A DNA stretch of 64,000 nt from positions 3,658,001 through 3,722,000 of the forward strand of contig JALGAS010000006.1 of assembly GCA_023078685.1 (NCBI GenBank). Direction: 5' to 3'. The position numbers and the translations under genes are program-made. Numbering within the stretch: the stretch's first letter is position 1; each line of letters begins with the position of its first letter. Below the pieces are notes generated by a model. The model had not been told where the DNA came from. It saw only the letters and a list, made by a program, of their open reading frames with translations, and ran no database searches. Shown piece by piece: positions 1 through 9,871 of the stretch. The DNA is from Neopestalotiopsis rosae. Its lineage: Eukaryota > Ascomycota > Sordariomycetes > Amphisphaeriales > Sporocadaceae.

Positions 1-2171
1 AGATGCTGTTCTCAGACGGAGACGCATTTGCGCTCGCCGAAAGCCCAGAAGGCCACTCGGCCAGTCGGGCGTAGGCTCCATGAGGGGCCTTGCATATTAC
101 TCCATACGGGCCATGGGCATTTCGCGGTCGAATAGGAGTTGCGGCCCTTCTCTTTTCTTCACCAACACAGTACCTGTTCATGTCGTCGGATAATTCACCA
201 TGGTGGCTACGCTAGCATTTTACAATACCTGGTCGCTTCCTACCTTAGGGCTCACGGTCCCCCCTGGCGTCCTACACCTGAGAGTATGCAAGGCCGGAAT
301 CAGCAACACGACCGACCAACCAGGCGGGCTGGGGTAATACTAAACGAAAAAGGTTCCAAGGATACGGGCCAATCCGTAGAAATGACTCATCTCTACTCTT
401 GTTCGAATTGAGTTTAATTTCATATATGGTCAAGGTCCATCTTGGAATTGAGCGTGCTGATTCGGCAAGAAGGGCCAGTTGTCTCAGGGGGGATGTGGTG
501 TTTTACAACCCGCAGTTATCGCAAATCTACGTACCCAAGAACAAAGGTGCGACAAGATCGGTTCCCGAGTTTGTGGGGTACAGTTACGGTTGGGAAAAGT
601 ATGGAAATTAAGCGACGGAACGGGGCCCCAGAGCTTTGCTTGCTTGCGTATATGCCTGCCTGGAAAGCTAAGTTCTAGGCAATCTTCAAATTCAACACGT
701 ATACCTGATACGTAGACCATGGACAGTAGAGATGCAATAAAATTGCCTAGAATGCTGGACAGTAAGTAAAAGAACTTGTAACAACTGTGTCCTCTTGCGT
801 TGAAACCTGCAAGCCAATGGCTTAAATCATGGTTGCATGCTGGCGTAGAGGCGGTGCGCGTATTGCTGACAAACACAGCCTTGATGTATGCGGGAGAGAT
901 GCAGAAGAGAACATCACACGGACGTCAGCATACCTGCAACAGAACCAGATCGAGTAAGAGCTGCCATATTCAACAAAGTAAACTATTAGAATTAATAATT
1001 CAACAAGCCAGTACCGTTGACCGGCAGCTATAGCGTTGGAACAGCACATATCGCAATCGCAATGGCTCTTGTTATACTTTGGATCAATACCTGGTATTGA
1101 GTTGGGTACTCTGTACTGCAACGTGTATGATCATACAGTGGACTTCGACTAGGACCGAACATACAGCTAGTTTCAACCAACGTATGCTCAACCAAACTAG
1201 CCTCGATGATCAACATGGTTGGCTACCTTCCGGATGTTGTATAATTGTGTAATGGAGCAAATTTATAGAAGCTTCTCCAACCAACTCGTATATTCCATCT
1301 TCAAACACATACAAGTAAAGGCACGTACACACACACACAGTATTGCAATCGCCTTCCATCACACATGTGCTCCGGTTGGGATGGCTGCAGCAGCAAACGG
1401 AGGGGGTACACGATTGGGGGGCTTGGTTGATCAAATGTTGCATGTCCAACACGCCCTTCAAGCCCAGCTGCCCTGTCCCAAAACGTTTCGCCGAAAGAGA
1501 TCCAATCAAAACTGGGGTCAAAAGTTGGAGCTAGCGAGCAATGGCCGACGAAACGGCGTCCCTAGGCGTCCTAGGCGTCCCTCTAATGCGCCTGTATTCC
1601 GCTTGGTGGCCATGGTAGGCATCTCTTTGCGATGCGCTACGAGATAAGGCCCATCAGTCTGTGTGGTTTTTTTACTCTGTGCCTAGAGCTTGCCCTGCAT
1701 GTGTCTACACGTAGATTTGTAATGCGCCGTTTATTGAACTCTCTTGTAGCGTTTTGTGCCAACATCGCGAATGCGCAAATATGCAGTAGTAGCAAGTACA
1801 CATCAGCAAATAGCTAACCTAGGTCCACTGTGCGTATCCCACGATCCCCGCGATCTGGAGCAAACGGGTTGCAGGCTGTGCACTGCAGTAGCAGTAGAAG
1901 GCTTACAAGGAGCAAGGTATGCTGGCTGCTGGCTGGCTGGAAGGAAGGGTAGGAATCAAAAAGTGCCAATGGACTGTGCGGCGCAAGAGATACAGCCAGC
2001 AGGACAAATGCAAGGAAAAAGTACCCGTGGACCTATCTCCGTAAATACGGCTGGGGGGGCTTTTCAGGCCCTTTGGCGGCGCGAGAGGATCTGGTCAATC
2101 AAAATGGGGATGCGAATGGGAATTGATTGGGTCTTTGGGACACGCTAAGGGTGCATGGCAGGGATCCAGTG
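1..2171. other. Gene-free upstream region
   Basis: I see no supportable gene here. The open frames are short, overlap in conflicting frames and show no recognisable domain. A short CA run lies near 1329-1340 and a CCTAGGCGT direct repeat near 1560-1577. The right end should hold the distal promoter of the cpc-1-type gene. Confidence 0.5.
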
Positions 2172-2178
2172 TGACTCA
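2172..2178 (+). promoter_or_regulatory. Gcn4/Cpc1 recognition element (TGACTCA)
   Basis: The sequence TGACTCA, inside the near-palindrome GTGTGACTCACAC, is the canonical binding site of Gcn4/CPC1 bZIP proteins. It lies upstream of a pyrimidine-rich stretch (about 2277-2305) that is a plausible transcription start region, and 176 bp before the first uORF. Since the downstream gene encodes the protein family that binds this site, autoregulation is likely. Its TGA is also the stop codon bounding the upstream open frame. The motif match is seen directly; its use is inferred. Confidence 0.6.
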
Positions 2179-2347
2179 CACTTTTGCTTGCCCTGATTGG
2201 CTTGAGTCGGCACCAGTCCTACTGCCCGGCCAGAAACCATAAGAAGGACAAAATTTCTGCCTGGCGGGCTGAGGCGCTTCTCTTTCCTCTCCTCCAACCC
2301 AACTCACATTCAGAACAATTATACAAGTATTCAGCGTCTCATCCAAG

Positions 2348-2356
2348 ATGCGTTAA
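2348..2356 (+). promoter_or_regulatory. uORF1 of the cpc-1-type leader (Met-Arg-stop)
   Basis: ATG CGT TAA is a two-codon upstream ORF in the presumed leader, with A at position -3. In GCN4 the first uORF is equally tiny and lets ribosomes resume scanning and reinitiate downstream. It is the first ATG after the TGACTCA site and the pyrimidine-rich start region. The position fits uORF1; function is inferred from the family. Confidence 0.55.
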
Positions 2357-2584
2357 TCACGCCCCAGAACCCGTGTTCCCAAGTGCTTCCGTAGCCTCAG
2401 TCAAAATTCAGTCCTCAAACAAAAAAACCATTTTCTCCACTCAACCCTTCACTTCAGCTCTTCCTTCCCAGGTCGATCTGAACTTTTTTGAAGCTATTCC
2501 CAGCCTTCACGACAGTTCTCTCACCAACGCCACCATTCCCCCTCAAGACTTTCCAGTCTTCACCACGGATTCCCCACAGTCAAC

Positions 2585-2698
2585 ATGGCCTCCCTCCAGT
2601 ACTCCGAGCCTGCCGGCAACATCCGCGCAACAGAACTTTCTGCAACAACCTCAACAGGACTTTGTCTTGTTCGATCAGCCCGACAGACCGAACGCTAA
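2585..2698 (+). promoter_or_regulatory. uORF2 of the cpc-1-type leader (37 codons)
   Basis: This is the next ATG after uORF1, in the strong context CAACATGGCC. It opens a 37-codon frame (starting MASLQYSEP) that ends at TAA 2696-2698. It is out of frame with the bZIP protein and overlaps the upstream extension of that frame. It is followed by about 330 nt with no ATG before the main start at 3030, as expected if reinitiation after this inhibitory uORF is normally prevented. It could instead be the true N-terminus if an unseen intron or sequence error corrects the frame. Confidence 0.55.
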
Positions 2699-3029
2699 TA
2701 GCGCTGCCCCTGCAACTGCAAACACTGCAACAGCATCTTCAATTGGATTCTTGAACAACAACAGGCGTCACTCGTCTACTCAAAACATTAGTTCACCAGC
2801 ACTCCAGAACAACCGAGTGGCTCAAATCATCCAAGCGACAGGGCACAAAACTACTACTTCGGCCTTCTCAAACCGGTTCAACTCTCCCGCGCAAAATCAG
2901 CAACAGAGCCCGCAACAACAGCTCTTCGCATCGTTCCCTGCCAACGTCGCTCTGAACTCCTCACAGCAGAACAGACCTGCTCGTCCGCCTGTTCCATTGT
3001 TTACCCAGAGTCACAACCAGTCGGGCAAG

Positions 3030-3794
3030 ATGGATCTGCAAGGTAATTCATACTCAATTATGGCTTCTCGCGACTTTAGCTCACACCCCATAGACGCTCT
3101 GAACAGCTTTGAGGATTACGCCGCCCTTGAGGCTGGCTCATCCGGTTCAGGCTTCTCTTCCCCGGCTCCCGCCTACGACATGCACTCTGCTGCCAGCTCC
3201 ACGACCAACATCGGCACGGTCTCTCCTCATGACCTGATGCTCCAGGAGTCATTTTCTGCGCCAAACTCCGCTGCTTTCACCAACCTGACCTCGCCTTCTC
3301 TGTACGAAGAGTCACCAGAGTTCAACGAAATGGATCTCTCTCCCCACTTTGGGGATGCCGACTTCACAACGAACCTCAACGATTGGTACCCTCTGTTCCC
3401 AGAGGCTTCGGCAATCAAGGACCAGCAGACCCAGGTGCCCGCCATTCTCGACAACTCTCCCACGTTGTCTGAGGATTTGGACGTGATTGAGCCGACTTCT
3501 CAGCCTGAACCTCGCAGGAAGTCTGCAACCTCTCCGTCCGCCGGCCACGGTCGTCACTCTTCTGTCTCTGGCGTCAATGCTCGCCGACGTGACAAGCCCC
3601 TCCCCCCAATCATCGTTGATAACCCTGATGACTCGACTGCAATGAAGCGAGCTCGCAACACTCTTGCAGCTCGAAAGTCTCGTGAACGCAAGGCGCAACG
3701 GTTGGACGATCTGGAGGCTGAAATCAAGAAGCTTGAGGCTGAGCGTGACCACTGGAAGCGCATTGCTCTGAGCAGCCGCTCCGGCAGCTCATGA
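3030..3794 (+). CDS. cpc1: Cpc1/CpcA/Gcn4-type bZIP transcription factor
   Basis: This is a nuclear activator of amino-acid biosynthetic genes under starvation (cross-pathway/general control). From the only in-frame ATG (3030, A at -3) it is 254 aa, about the usual size for CPC1/CpcA. The N-terminal two thirds is a Ser/Pro/acid-rich activation region. Near its C-terminal half lies a short conserved block around RRRDKPLPPIIVD. The last 50 or so residues form the bZIP: a basic region with NTLAARKSRERK (invariant N-x7-R) and a short leucine zipper. There is no intron. Expression is probably controlled by the TGACTCA element and the two uORFs. The frame stays open upstream to 2175, so longer isoforms are likely. 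Identity is firm from the bZIP; the N-terminus is the uncertain part. Confidence 0.85.
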   Translation: MDLQGNSYSIMASRDFSSHPIDALNSFEDYAALEAGSSGSGFSSPAPAYDMHSAASSTTNIGTVSPHDLMLQESFSAPNSAAFTNLTSPSLYEESPEFNEMDLSPHFGDADFTTNLNDWYPLFPEASAIKDQQTQVPAILDNSPTLSEDLDVIEPTSQPEPRRKSATSPSAGHGRHSSVSGVNARRRDKPLPPIIVDNPDDSTAMKRARNTLAARKSRERKAQRLDDLEAEIKKLEAERDHWKRIALSSRSGSS

Positions 3795-5612
3795 ACCGTT
3801 TTCTCATCTGATCATTTCAGGGATGTTTCTCATACCTAGGTACTGGAGGGACAGGCTTGTCGGTGGCCTGGTCGCCTCGGGTGTTATAAATGTGGCAATC
3901 AGTCGCACTAATTGCGCTGGATATGGAGGTTTTCCATTGTTTCTTTCCATGTCATTTCTAGGGTCTTTCTCGTTTTTTGGCCAAGCTTGGTTCATCAAAA
4001 CTGGTGTCGGAAGGGAATTTTCGCGAGATACATCGCAGCGCTACGGGCGCCTAAATACTTGTTTGTGATTTGGTTTCTTGAGGCTCAGAATAAATTTGAA
4101 TCATCATCCTTACTTTCGTATGCCTTGCCGTGCTCGCTCCCTATCGTGTTCTCGTCCTTGAGCTCTATTGAAACATCTTGCTTTGTTTAAGTAAAGGCCG
4201 TTGAACCTCATCGCTATGTCTACATGTCTCTTTCGAGGTATGAGCCCTTTGCTTGTGATTCCCATGATCGCCGGTCTTAGTTCACTGATGCAGAAGGTCT
4301 CTCTACTTCTCCTGACGACTTGTCACTCTATATATTCATTCATAATATCTCCCAACGACAAACTTGCCGCCACTTTCCCAGGATTGCGACAGTGCTGTTG
4401 ACTACCGCTCTGCCGTCTGCCTCTACACCATTCCAACATCCACCAACCTGTGATATCAGCATGGAGTAAACTGAAATATGTTCATCTCATACTCGCAGTA
4501 GTCCCATGGAGGAAAGTGATAGTGAAAGCATGCCTGATTGTAGATGACGTCTGTGTATATCAATATAGCCTTGCATGTCTTCAGATGGTCAAGTAGGACC
4601 TGGCGGCACCACTCTCATGCACAGATCAAGTATGCGTGATCCACATCATCATGAAGCTTTCTTCAAGCTCGTCAGACGTGATTGTCTCAAATGACTTGAT
4701 TTCCATTGTTCGTGATGCGCCCTGAGCAACTAATTCTCGAGAGGATCACCAAAGCGAGCAAGGATTGAAGCTTTCCGATGCGTAATATCGGAGTACAGGA
4801 ATTGATCAACCCATAGCTGATGCTCGGACAGAATGCATATACGAACACACCCAAATGTCAAGTTTGGAAACGGGCTGTCCAGCGGTCTTGGATGGTGCCC
4901 GGACACATCTATTACGGGCAGCAACGCATTGGACTGTCATGGGTGGGAAAGAACAGAGACATCACGAATACGATTAGAGTATCAAATGGGTTTGAACCAG
5001 TTCAAAGCTCCATAAAGATACACTTGTGTATCTCGCCAATAATCCGGATTGGAAATATGTAGCAATCACCTTGTACCTACTGGATTCTACTCGGAGCCCA
5101 CCACCCTTCCTCCACGATTCGTCAGTTCTCTCTCCTTCAACTCGCCCTTTCCGACACCAAATCAGTGTTATTTCATGGCTCGCTGTTTCTCTGGATTATC
5201 AACCCATTGCTGCCTTGGTGTCGAACGGTATGCAAAATTGAGAGAAACTACGACAGACGCGAAGATGGTCCCTAAACACTCCCCTGCTTGTTTTCAATTT
5301 TGATTTTTCCCAGACGCCCTTTTGCTTCGTCTTTTCTTTTCTTCAACTTCTCTATCACTACCAGACCCCTCGGACTGCAGATTTACTCCATGATCGTGGC
5401 GTCGAGGAATTCGTTACACAAGTTCCATTACACAGCTCGCCTCTGACCTGTTGCAAATTTAAGGGGGAAACTGTTGTACATTAGGTATGTGACCAGTTGC
5501 AGGCCAACCCTGGGGGTTATGTACCTACTTGTTACATCACAACTCACCACTGAGACCATAAGCAGGCCATTGATCTGCACCTGAAGTCCGCCTACAGGCT
5601 TGCTTTCCGAAA
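3795..5612. other. Intergenic, no gene seen
   Basis: The first part should hold the 3' UTR of the cpc1 gene. The rest has only short, unsupported open frames and then the promoter of the F-box-like gene. No repeat or RNA gene was recognised. Confidence 0.5.
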
Positions 5613-7547
5613 ATGGCTACCAAAAGAAGCCTGGCACATCGCCAACTCCATCGGCAGGAGGAAGAGGACGATAAGTCACGCGCCAACAAAAGACTCAAAA
5701 CAGGACCACTCCCTCACCCAAAGCCACTGCTCGCACCTGAACTGGATCTCCTACGATGGATTACTGAGATGCGAGAGAAGCTTCGAAAAGATGGTGCGTT
5801 GATCGGCGGTCCTGAGGCTCGATATCACTACCTTTACAATAGCCTACGCTACGAAAATCGAACAGTCATTCGTCAAATACACAACCAAGATAGAAAGAGG
5901 TACTTTTATCGCGGTGGCGGTCGCTTCAAGCTTAAAAATTTCTACTTCAACGAGACTTTGTTGAAGCTAGAGAGCGTTTTCCGCCCTGAGCTTGAGAACC
6001 AGAGATGGATCAAAAGCATGGATGCAAAACCTGGCCAGAGACTTCACCTTCTTGACTTGCCGCCAGAGATAATCATATGCATTGCAGAATGGTGCCATCT
6101 TCAGCCCCGACGTGTTACAAGCCCCTGGAGCAATCCGTCCAGCGACTCTTTTGTGTCCATTGGGGGCGGACTTGATCGATTATCCCGTGCTCACCAAGTC
6201 TTGAGGGATCTGGTTGCTCCTATCCTGTTCTCTTATGTACACCTTTCGTGCGACAAAAGACAACTCGCCCAAGCGCTGGACGGCATCCTTGATCTCAAGA
6301 TATTGATACCACATGTGCGGTGAGTCAAGAACAATATGCAGCAAGAGTAAATAAACTCACAATATAGCAGCATGTTCAGTATCGATGTTTACGAGTCTGA
6401 CACTGCTCATACCTGGGCAGAACGCTTCTTTGCTGCCGGCGCCGTTGGAGTGTCCGCCTCGGCCGGGGTAGCTGTGCCTGATGCCTTGTTGCCAACTGAC
6501 TATGACCAAAGTGCGAAACTTCTTGTCTCTACCCTCAAGTCTATGGACGGTCTCCGTGAATTCTCTTTCTCATATAAGAATTTAAAGGAAGACTTTCCAG
6601 CGGAGTTCAGCAATCTTGTTCGTGATTGGAAGTTATGCCTCCCACGGCTTACCGGACTTCGTCTCGTGAGAGAAGAGCCCGATTCTCCATTGAAATATCC
6701 ATTACCCTACGCGCTAGCGAGTATGTGTCCCAATCTTGAGCGGGCCGAATTGGAGTTTGATGATATCTTCGGTACTCGCCAGGTCCCTGGTCTCTCTGGA
6801 CTTGGTGACCTGCCTCGACTATTAGAGATTTTCTTTACCGCTGGCGGTAATGAATTGACGAACGCAAATGTTCGAAGTAAGTTGCTATATACTCTCCAAA
6901 GTCTTGTGGATCATGCTTGAGATTGGTACGATCACGTCACTAATGCAACACAGCCATTGTCGAAACATTTCCTCAATTGCGGCGTTTGGGAATCGACCGT
7001 ACCTTGGGAACAGGCTCTCCCGAGTCGCTTGTACCTATCCTATCGTCGCTTCCAGATCTGGAGTTCTTGGCCATAACCGATGATCTAGGAACGCATGATC
7101 CAGTAACCGATGAAAATAGACACATGTCGAAGGAAGATCGTCGACTACTAAGACAGAAGCTTTTTGCAGAGAATCTCTTCATCCAGTGCAGAGTAAGTAA
7201 TGGTAATACGCAAATTTTCGGTTCTTACAAATTCTTACAAACTAATATGTTTAATTCTTTAGAAATTGCGGCAGATATATCTGGAATGGTCTTGCCACCA
7301 AAACCACCAGGTCTACTACAACACCGAAGCTTTCATTCGCCGCGGCAACCAAAACAGCCAACAACATTGCGAAATTCTACATCCTTGTATGCCACTTGTA
7401 CAGGCTCCTACTCCAGGTAGCCACGATGACGAGATGTTATCATATCAGGGAAACTACGAGGTGAAGTCTGTTTGGAACGAAACAGGCTTTCCACGCCTCA
7501 TGGATTTTGGACGACGCCCATTTCATTCGATGTGCCCAGAAGGGTAG
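5613..7547 (+). CDS. F-box-like protein of unknown target
   Basis: Four exons give 578 aa: 5613-6319, 6371-6876, 6954-7192 and 7263-7547. All introns are GT-AG with preserved frame, and the start has context CCGAAAATGG. The N-terminus is basic (residues 1-35) and residues 41-130 are rich in charged and aromatic residues. An F-box-like segment begins at about residue 145 with LHLLDLPPEIIICIAEWC, the usual L-P-x-E-I-I pattern. The C-terminal half has leucine-rich stretches reminiscent of degenerate leucine-rich repeats. F-box proteins bind Skp1 in SCF ubiquitin ligases and choose substrates through the C-terminal part. The assignment rests on the short F-box motif only, so the substrate is unknown. 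The 3' end converges on the lectin gene. Confidence 0.7.
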
Positions 7548-7913
7548 AATTATTTTGAGGAAGAGGATGAGACTACTGACGGACAGGTCATAGGTCGATG
7601 GGCTGAAAGAGAGGAACCCCTGTGATACGATAGTGCTCGATCCGGTCGCTTGACAGGGATCGAAAATATGGATGGTATGAACTTTTGGCTCTAATGAAAG
7701 CAGTATAGCTCGGGACGGCGACACTTGGCCAATATGACATTACGTATTATTACGAGGGAGAAACCACAAGTCGTGGTCATTTGACCGACTCAAGAGGTGC
7801 ACAATCTGAGTTTTGTCCCTGCTTATAAATCACAATCATAGAGCTCCTTCAGTTGCATTATTCTTTATAAAGGAGTCGAATTTGAGCTTTGTGCCATTAG
7901 GGCCTGCTCCCAA
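7548..7913. other. Short convergent intergenic
   Basis: This is 366 bp between the convergent F-box-like and lectin genes. It probably holds both 3' UTRs. Nothing else is seen. Confidence 0.5.
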
Positions 7914-8656
7914 CTAGGCAGTGACATTGACTAACGGCCAATTGATGCCCTTGTCTGCTGCTCCCGTATTGCCAAGTCCGGCACAGCTATACAATCCAAC
8001 CGGGTTATTGGCTGTTGCTCGCATGTACTGTAGGTCAACACATTCCTCTTTTGGATGGATGGATCTGTTAGCACTAGAAACACGAGGACTCAAGAACAGT
8101 TGATAGGTAAAAAGGGTACACTTACGGGGACTGGACGCCGCGAGTGCGATTCGGCCATCAGTCATGGCGACCCATTGTTGCCCGGCCTCAGTGGCGGAAC
8201 AAGTTTGAAGGTAGATGTTGGCCATGTCCTTCCAATTACCTTTTGTGCCAGGCGTCAGTAAAGTTCTATAAAGTGCCGCAATGGTTCAAGATCGAGCTTC
8301 ACTCACTCTTGGCTCCGGCATCGAGGCATAGTGTGGTATCTGCCAGCTGGATACTGGTGTTGCCCTTCTGTATGTACCACTGCTGTTCTGGCTTGTTGTT
8401 CAATGTTTGACTGTCCAGATTAAAGAGGGATTGCGTCAGTACAGGCATCGGCGAGAGGAAATATTGACCCAATCGGAGAGAAATCATGCAGGTGAGCTCA
8501 CACGACGACGGTGCTCCCGTTGGCAGCGGATTTTGGCACGACGACAAACTTGGCATCGACGGCCGACGTGATGTAGACCTTGCTGTAGCCGGCTGGGATC
8601 GTCTGGGCCAAGCTCGTTGCGCCGAGCGCGAGGAGGAATAGGGGTTTGGCGAACAT
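7914..8656 (-). CDS. Secreted ricin-B-type (QxW) lectin-like protein
   Basis: Four exons on the minus strand (8656-8502, 8410-8307, 8239-8126, 8047-7914) give a 168-aa protein. All junctions keep frame and use GTGAGC, GTGAGT and GTAAGT donors. Residues 1-18 form a clear signal peptide ending in SLAQ. The mature part has two QxW motifs, QQW in exon 2 and QQW in exon 3, each followed by a Cys-containing strand (TTLCLDAG, EECVDLQ-like). This is the signature of a single beta-trefoil ricin-B-like lectin domain. It is probably extracellular and binds carbohydrate. I see no catalytic domain attached, unlike lectin-glycosidase fusions. Ligand and role are unknown. Confidence 0.75.
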
Positions 8657-9871
8657 TGTTTTTGGAATGACTTGTTGATCAGACGTCTTGGAGGGGCAGT
8701 TTCGCTCTTCAGTATACACAACAGTTGTCACATCGTGAGGTGCATTGGGTCGTCGTGTGCTTATACGTGTAGCAGACTGCCCTCGACAACTTCTTGGCGT
8801 CGACGAGGGCCTGCCCACGAGCCTAATCGGCAGTCACCTCACAGGCTTGCTTTATATTGACCCTCGAGTTGTTAAATATGTTTTTGACAGGTTTGGCGAA
8901 TCTAAAAATATCACAGCCAATGAAAACATGCGGAGGCTGTTGACAAAGCTGGTTCCATACGCCGGCTAATCTGTATAGTGATGGCGTATAACGGGATAAA
9001 TTGCCAGCTCCGTCATCGTACCCCTCGCCGGCATTTATTGCTTGGTCTCAATCATTTCTCCAATGCTAGAAGAGCCTATTAGTTTTTGTGTCATTCTTAA
9101 AAAGTCCTGCAAGCATCAAAAGAAGAGATGATTGATTTCTTGTCACTATAATTGTGGTGTAGCTGGAGTATCTGCATTATCAATGACTCTGACTTTGCTA
9201 GGAGTGTACTTTTCATTTGTATTGAGCCTGTCCGAGATTTGAATAGTAGCTAAGAAGTGGACAGCTGTTGGATCTACAGTGATGACTTACTACCGAGCTC
9301 TCTCTTTGGTATGCTCATTTACGGGGCGACATAATAGCGGACGCCGAGTCTGAGTTGATGTGATGCTGTAGTACGATTGTACTAATATACACGAGTAGAT
9401 ACTAGACAATAGAGTATATGATGTCATCCACTCCATTCTTATGCTGATGAGTGCAAGTCGAGAAGCCCATCGCATCTCGGTCAAGTGAGACCCGAAAGGC
9501 GGCTCCGCACATGTGGAGGTGGCGAGTCCTGTATAGCCTCTTCCCCAAACCTAGATACCGGGACTGACTGCCGCAGCCTTCCGGGGAACCCGGCGCGCTT
9601 GACGGAGAATGCGCAAGATCGTCAGCACTTCCCCAAGATCGTGTCTTGGTTGGGCCCAATGTGATGGGTCTGCCAAGGGGAGCATAGGCCTCGTTCGGCG
9701 GTCGTTGATGCGAGGTTCTTGGCATATTCACTGGCTTATACAAGTTGTGCAGTCCGCGCATTCCTGTCCTGTGCATTATATCTGCCATCCAGATGAGGCA
9801 ATGGAATTATAGTAGCATCATGCTTCAATAGGATTGCTTCACACTTCTGGTATCAATTCCGTTGGACTACA
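8657..9871. other. Divergent intergenic, no gene seen
   Basis: This separates the divergent lectin and sugar transporter genes and should contain both promoters. The ORFs inside are short and lack features. No repeat was recognised. Confidence 0.5.

Larger units (their letters stand above)
2175..3029 (+). other. In-frame upstream extension of the Cpc1 reading frame, without AUG
   Basis: This stretch is open in the same frame as the bZIP coding sequence for 285 codons and contains no in-frame ATG. Its later part, from about 2470, looks protein-coding: rich in Ser, Asn, Gln, Pro and Thr, like an activation domain, with a segment reading QQDFVLFDQP and another reading NNRVAQIIQATG. In Neurospora cpc-1 and other Pezizomycotina homologues, such stop-free extensions are known and are translated from near-cognate codons. 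Candidates here include GTG at 2373 and CTG at 2478. An alternative is an unrecognised upstream exon, for example with an acceptor at TTCCCAG ending 2471. Confidence 0.6.
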
